From: Acetobacterium sp.
Lineage (GTDB): Bacteria > Bacillota > Clostridia > Eubacteriales > Eubacteriaceae
Length of the DNA: 57,227 nucleotides
Direction: 5' to 3'
Assembly (NCBI GenBank): GCA_028692885.1
Contig: JAQUWM010000010.1
Span: 1-57,227, forward strand
In this document: in pieces, positions 53,284 through 57,227 of the stretch
Position numbering within the stretch: the stretch's first letter is position 1
Layout of the letters: the number at the start of each line of letters is the position of its first letter
Program-made: the position numbers and the translations under genes
Notes under the pieces: generated by a model
The model's input: only the letters and a program-made list of their open reading frames with translations
Databases searched by the model: none
What the model was told of the DNA's origin: nothing

Positions 53284-54119
53284 AAAAACTGACCAAACGC
53301 GAAAAACTGCTGATTTACCTTTTAGCTTGTTTTCTGATCGGCTTTTTTGGCATTTATTTTGTGGTGCTGCCCAGTGTGCAAGGCTTTCAGGTCGTTAATG
53401 ACCAGGCCGCTGAGGCCCAGTTCACCAAAGAATCAATGGAAATGGCGATCGAAGCGATCCCCACAACGATGCAGGAAAAAGCCCAGGCCCAGGCTAATCT
53501 GACCAGCAGCAAAGCGGTCTACCCGCAGCAGCTGGCCAATGAAGGCCTGGACATGCTGTTAACCCAGCTGTGTCTGGATTACAGTTTAGCCCCGAAGGTC
53601 TTGTCAGTAGCCAGTAATGGCGTCGGTGAGGTGCTGACCTTTATTCCCTATACGTCAGAAGACGCCGCATCAGCAGTGGTTGGCAGTACCGGAACCACCA
53701 GTACGACAACCGCGACCAGTAGCAGCGAAGATAGCACCACATCGACCACGACCGCGGATAGCAGCGAGACAACCGCGACCGAAACCACTGAGAGCAGCGA
53801 AACCACCGAAGCCACCGAAGCCACCGAAACGACTGACACTGGCGACGGAACCGAGACCGGTGTGGCAGTACAAACCCTGATTGGGGTGGTCAATATGGAA
53901 GTGACCGGCACCCAGGCCAACTTTTATCGGCTGCTCGATGCCGTGGCCGCGCGCCCGGATATGATTATTACCGCTTTTGAGATCAGACCGGAAACCACGA
54001 CAACCGGCTCAACCAGCAGCACCAGCACGACAAGCGCTGCCGCTGCCGGGATCGCCAAACTGGACAGCGGTAAGGTGGCGATTAATGTGACCTTTGAGGT
54101 TTATATGATGGCGAAATAA
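53280..54119 (+). CDS. pilO: PilO-like protein with Thr/Ser/Glu-rich insert
   Basis: A 279-residue bitopic protein: a membrane helix at about 11-30, a coiled coil, then a split ferredoxin-like PilO domain. The domain is broken by a low-complexity insert of about 65 residues rich in Thr, Ser and Glu (around 135-200) and a shorter one near 240. It starts in the last codons of pilM (ATGA). The family is inferred mainly from topology and gene order. The inserts resemble targets of O-glycosylation. Confidence 0.75.
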   Translation: MKKLTKREKLLIYLLACFLIGFFGIYFVVLPSVQGFQVVNDQAAEAQFTKESMEMAIEAIPTTMQEKAQAQANLTSSKAVYPQQLANEGLDMLLTQLCLDYSLAPKVLSVASNGVGEVLTFIPYTSEDAASAVVGSTGTTSTTTATSSSEDSTTSTTTADSSETTATETTESSETTEATEATETTDTGDGTETGVAVQTLIGVVNMEVTGTQANFYRLLDAVAARPDMIITAFEIRPETTTTGSTSSTSTTSAAAAGIAKLDSGKVAINVTFEVYMMAK

Positions 54120-54216
54120 AGAGGCTGGCCGTTACGGTTAGGCGGCGGATGCCAACTACTGACAGTCTCAAGGCGAAGCGGCTTTAGGAGTACCACAAAA
54201 AGGGTGGAGGGTTACC

Positions 54217-56406
54217 ATGTCTGTAAAAATTAAAGAGATTTTAAAAGAGCAAAAAGGCAGTTCCCTGGCATTTGTAATCATTATCGGGGTAATTATCATG
54301 ATTATGGTGGTCTCCCTGCTGACGGTGGCCAATAGCGACTTTACCTTTACCCAGCAAACGGTCGAAAGCCGCCAGGCTTATATTGATGCGAAATCGGTGA
54401 TTGAGTTTGGGAAGATTGAGATAAATAAGCGGATGAAGTGGTTAGATGAGAAAAATAAAGAGTTAAATTCATTGAATCAAACATTGTCAACGCTTCAAAG
54501 TGCTGAGTATCCAAACTATAATGAAATAAGTGCTGTAAAAAGCCAAATTCTTAATAAGAAAAACGAAATAGTGAACCATATGCAGGTAGATTTTTATATT
54601 GATGGTGATATTGAAACAGTTGCTACGACAGTTGCGATGAAGCCTTCAGGTGGGCCGAAAACACTGGGTACTTTGACTGTTATGCCGCCAATTGTTGTTC
54701 CGGGAGAGGGGGGCGATTTTTATAATACAATCTTCCGCTTTGATATTAAGACCGATAAGCTGCGAAGGCTGTTAAATTATAAGGTTGACCTCTCACTGGC
54801 AATGATTGGTGGCAGCAGTCCGGAGGACCCGGAGGATCCGGAAAAACCAGCCGGTGACTGCAGTGGGGCTCTTCAGACGCAAATAAAAGCGAAAGAGAAT
54901 AAGAACGAGCTGCAATGCATTATTCAAAAGAATGGAAATCAAAAGGATACCTTTGATCAGTCAAGTGACACCTTAACCGTTCATGTTCCAGATTTGTCTT
55001 TAGATATCGGGAAAAACAATGATCATTTTGAATGGTTAGAAAATAAAAAACTTGATATGATTGCCAGTAATATTTGCATATCAACGCCGATGCCAACAGA
55101 TCATATATATAATGGAAGTTTGACAATGGTGGCTCGGTCAAGTAATGGAACTGATGGTAATATCCATTTTAAGCAGAGCTATGTGCAGAAGAATGGCAAC
55201 AATCAGTCAAACACCTTCATTGCAAAAAATGTAGTCTATGATGGTGATCTGACTATCCAGGACTATAACAAGTTGAACATTGCGTGTGAAAATCTGTATA
55301 TAAGCGGTAATATTATTATGAATTCGCCAAATGGTACGAATGCGGATTTTCTTGTTAATGGATTAACAGGTTCAGGTAGTAAGGCCAAGACGATATATGT
55401 AGGTGGTAACGTCTTTGTTGGCAATTTATCAAAAATATCATGGAATTGTGATCAGATTTTTATAAAAGGTAATATTACGACACAAAGTTCGCAGGCAACG
55501 CTTGAGTTTAAAGGGTTTGAATATCTGGAAACCGGAAACATGACCTTAAATGATCGAACAAATTTAATTGTCGTTGGTCAAAATGCTCAAACCAGCCGTA
55601 TGAACGCGGAATCAATCATCAATGCAAGTAGTAATTATTGTTCGCTCAATCTACAAATATCAAATTTATGGACGTTTTCTTGTCAGAATTTGGCAATAAA
55701 TGGAAATTCCAATTTATCAGTGATTTCAAATGTTGTTAAAATCAAGGGCAATTTTACGGTCGATGAGCAGGTTGATTCTTTATTGATAAAAACTCAGCAT
55801 TTTGACTGTACTGGGATGACGACAATCAATAATATGAAAAATAATCTGCAAATGAGCAGATTCGATGACAACAAGCCACTCAATGTTCGTTTTGAAGGGG
55901 GCTATATAGAGCGTGATAGCCTTGGCAGCGGTAAGAGTCTGATCATTGGCGAAGCAACTAAACCAGCAACAACGGTAGTATTTGGTAAGGCAGGAAGTGA
56001 TAGCAGCAGTGGATCGGTTTCTCTGAGTGGGAATAACGGTGCCGGATTAAAGGTATACGCAGATAATATTTATTTGGACAGTAATAATATAACCCTTCAG
56101 TGTGATAATAATAATCTGAGGTTTGCGTATTCTGGCAATTTAAGCGGTCAGAAAACAAATATGTATATACGTTCAACCATTGCTTACAGAAACGTTTCAG
56201 CAGGAACCTATCTTGCAGTCAATGGAAGCTATCCCGCGGGTTTGACAAATCCTGGAGCTTATGTGCCACCAGTTTTTCCAACGATTCCGCTTTCGTCGGA
56301 AGGTTCTGGCGGTAACACAGGGGGTACGTCGGGAGGTTCTAGTGGCAGTGCCGGAGGTTCGGCGGGAGGAGGCGCAAGTAGTGCAATTAAAGAGATCTAT
56401 TATTAG
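54217..56406 (+). CDS. large PilX-like pilus-associated protein, possible tip adhesin
   Basis: A 729-residue protein with an N-terminal hydrophobic helix (SLAFVIIIGVIIMIMVVSLL) typical of PilX-type minor pilins or class III pilin-like proteins, after a short basic leader. Residues 240-690 contain many short beta-strand repeats with Asn, Gly and Ile, as in a beta-helix (NIIMNSPNGTNADFLVNG; NVFVGNLSKIS). The last 40 residues are Gly/Ser-rich. The first 65 codons have the GC-rich codon use of the neighbours, while from about 54410 on the gene is clearly AT-rich. GGTGGAGGG precedes the ATG. Adhesive function is inference. Confidence 0.75.
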   Translation: MSVKIKEILKEQKGSSLAFVIIIGVIIMIMVVSLLTVANSDFTFTQQTVESRQAYIDAKSVIEFGKIEINKRMKWLDEKNKELNSLNQTLSTLQSAEYPNYNEISAVKSQILNKKNEIVNHMQVDFYIDGDIETVATTVAMKPSGGPKTLGTLTVMPPIVVPGEGGDFYNTIFRFDIKTDKLRRLLNYKVDLSLAMIGGSSPEDPEDPEKPAGDCSGALQTQIKAKENKNELQCIIQKNGNQKDTFDQSSDTLTVHVPDLSLDIGKNNDHFEWLENKKLDMIASNICISTPMPTDHIYNGSLTMVARSSNGTDGNIHFKQSYVQKNGNNQSNTFIAKNVVYDGDLTIQDYNKLNIACENLYISGNIIMNSPNGTNADFLVNGLTGSGSKAKTIYVGGNVFVGNLSKISWNCDQIFIKGNITTQSSQATLEFKGFEYLETGNMTLNDRTNLIVVGQNAQTSRMNAESIINASSNYCSLNLQISNLWTFSCQNLAINGNSNLSVISNVVKIKGNFTVDEQVDSLLIKTQHFDCTGMTTINNMKNNLQMSRFDDNKPLNVRFEGGYIERDSLGSGKSLIIGEATKPATTVVFGKAGSDSSSGSVSLSGNNGAGLKVYADNIYLDSNNITLQCDNNNLRFAYSGNLSGQKTNMYIRSTIAYRNVSAGTYLAVNGSYPAGLTNPGAYVPPVFPTIPLSSEGSGGNTGGTSGGSSGSAGGSAGGGASSAIKEIYY

Positions 56407-56423
56407 GAGGAATTGCTGGCAAC

Positions 56424-56869
56424 GTGCTTTTTTCAATCAGAAAGGAGTGACACTCATTGAAACAGTGATATCAATTGCAATCATTTTGATAATATTGATT
56501 TCGATTGTGGGGGCATTGTAGTTTGGACAAAAAATGATCGTGATCACGGATTCAAAGAACAATGAATCAGCTCAGGCGCAGGAATTAATTGATAGTATAC
56601 TGACTTCCTTGTCCGAAGGAAGTGTGCCAAATGAAACAGTATTGCGAGCTAAAGATGTCGTAGCTGAACCTTATGAAAAATTCTTTTATAATCCTGATAT
56701 CCCACGGCAATATTATTACGTGGAAAAAACGGTATCTGGAAACGAAATTCCAGGACATGGTGATGTGACTGGATATCTTGTAAAAGTTAGGGTATATTAT
56801 AATAGCGGAAAGTCCTATGTTGAGCTACAGGCGTTTGCGAAAAAATATGCTTCGGAGGATGTGGTATGA
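56424..56869 (+). pseudogene. minor pilin gene with leader frameshift and in-frame TAG
   Basis: The prepilin signature KGVTLIETVIS with its hydrophobic helix begins at 56441, but this frame has no start codon after the previous gene. GTG at 56424 (AGGAGG 13 nt upstream) is one base out of frame; adding one T to the T6 tract at 56428-56433 would give the leader MLFFNQKG. The frame then meets TAG at 56519-56521, at mature residue 25, and continues open to 56869 with a typical minor-pilin body. The last codons overlap the next pilin gene (ATGA). It may be an inactive gene, a sequencing or assembly error, a phase-variable gene, or an amber codon read as an amino acid. Confidence 0.7.
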
Positions 56870-57227
56870 TAAGTGAGAATCGACCAACAAAAAAAAGTGG
56901 ATTCACGCTGACTGAACTAATGGTGTCATTGTTGATCGTCGGAATGCTTTTAGCAGCGATGACTTCCGTTTTTTTATTGTCGCAGAAAGTATATACCCGT
57001 GGCAGTGATATTTCGTATAAGCAGAAAAGTATCACCAATGTAGAAACGGAACTACAAAATTCATTAGCAAAAGCAATTGAAATCAGTGTATCTCAAACAT
57101 CAGGTGGTGATTATAACATCGGTTTCAATGGAACAGGCGAATGTAATATCGGTCCCGGTGGATATGTTTCAGATCAAGTCAAAGATATTCAATTGGAAAT
57201 AGTTGGAGATACGATATCTTATAAACT
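56866..57227 (+). CDS. PilW/PulJ-like minor pilin, 5' part
   Basis: The reading frame is open to the window edge and has no stop there. It encodes a prepilin with a short leader ending in KKSG, cleavage before F, mature start FTLTELMVSLLIVGMLLAAM with E5 present, and then an alpha-1 helix typical of PilW/GspJ minor pilins (FLLSQKVYTRG). The ATG overlaps the stop of the preceding minor pilin. Only 120 codons are visible. Confidence 0.88.
   Translation, partial: MISENRPTKKSGFTLTELMVSLLIVGMLLAAMTSVFLLSQKVYTRGSDISYKQKSITNVETELQNSLAKAIEISVSQTSGGDYNIGFNGTGECNIGPGGYVSDQVKDIQLEIVGDTISYK

Overview
The window looks like chromosomal DNA of a mid-GC, Gram-positive anaerobe of the Clostridia. Genes are densely packed, mostly with AGGAGG-type ribosome binding sites and many 1-20 bp gene overlaps. 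My best guess is an Acetobacterium-like acetogen (Eubacteriaceae). That rests on overall gene content and style, not on a marker gene, so it is an inference. No rRNA, tRNA, IS element, prophage or CRISPR array was seen.

Layout. 1-4.9 kb: the end of an FtsX-type ABC permease, a macro-domain/HTH protein paired with a VWA protein, and two GNAT acetyltransferases. 5-7.9 kb (minus strand): an EF-hand-type calcium-binding-like protein and thiC under a TPP riboswitch with an attenuator. 8.1-10.8 kb: a membrane CHASE4-like/GGDEF/HD-GYP protein and a one-cysteine peroxiredoxin. 10.9-15.2 kb: an unusual isoprenoid cluster (CrtI-type desaturase, CrtB-type synthase, DUF92/VTE6-like membrane protein, tocopherol-cyclase-like protein). 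15.2-24.7 kb: a DnaA-box cluster, then a cytosolic-type 5'-nucleotidase directly followed by a complete type I Wadjet operon, jetABCD. 25-27.8 kb: two overlapping P-loop GTPases and a flavodoxin. 28-35 kb: a nitrogen block, with glnN-glnK-amt on the minus strand, glnA and an ANTAR antiterminator on the plus strand, and attenuator-like leaders before both glutamine synthetases. 35.4-41 kb: purA, carA, carB. 41.1-57.2 kb: a type IV pilus region, with a GGDEF-EAL protein, pilB and pilT, then two c-di-GMP-I (GEMM-I) riboswitches in tandem, then pilin, an O-antigen-ligase-like protein, a pseudopilin-like protein, pilD, pilC, a pilM-pilN fusion, pilO, a large PilX-like protein and minor pilins running off the window.

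How the parts fit. The pilus region is wired to cyclic di-GMP at three levels: a likely phosphodiesterase next to pilB, a PilB with a MshEN c-di-GMP-binding domain, and tandem riboswitches before the pilin operon. The first riboswitch has A and the second has G at the residue known to set ligand choice (position 20 of Vc2). The nitrogen block places both glutamine synthetases, the ammonium channel and PII beside an RNA-binding ANTAR regulator whose likely targets are in the same block. Wadjet, the nucleotidase and possibly the GTPase pair look like a small defence island.

Most notable: the crt/tocopherol-cyclase-like cluster in a presumed anaerobe; the A20/G20 riboswitch pair; the nucleotidase-Wadjet operon behind a cluster of perfect DnaA boxes; and a minor pilin gene with a one-base frame problem in its leader and an in-frame TAG in its membrane helix.
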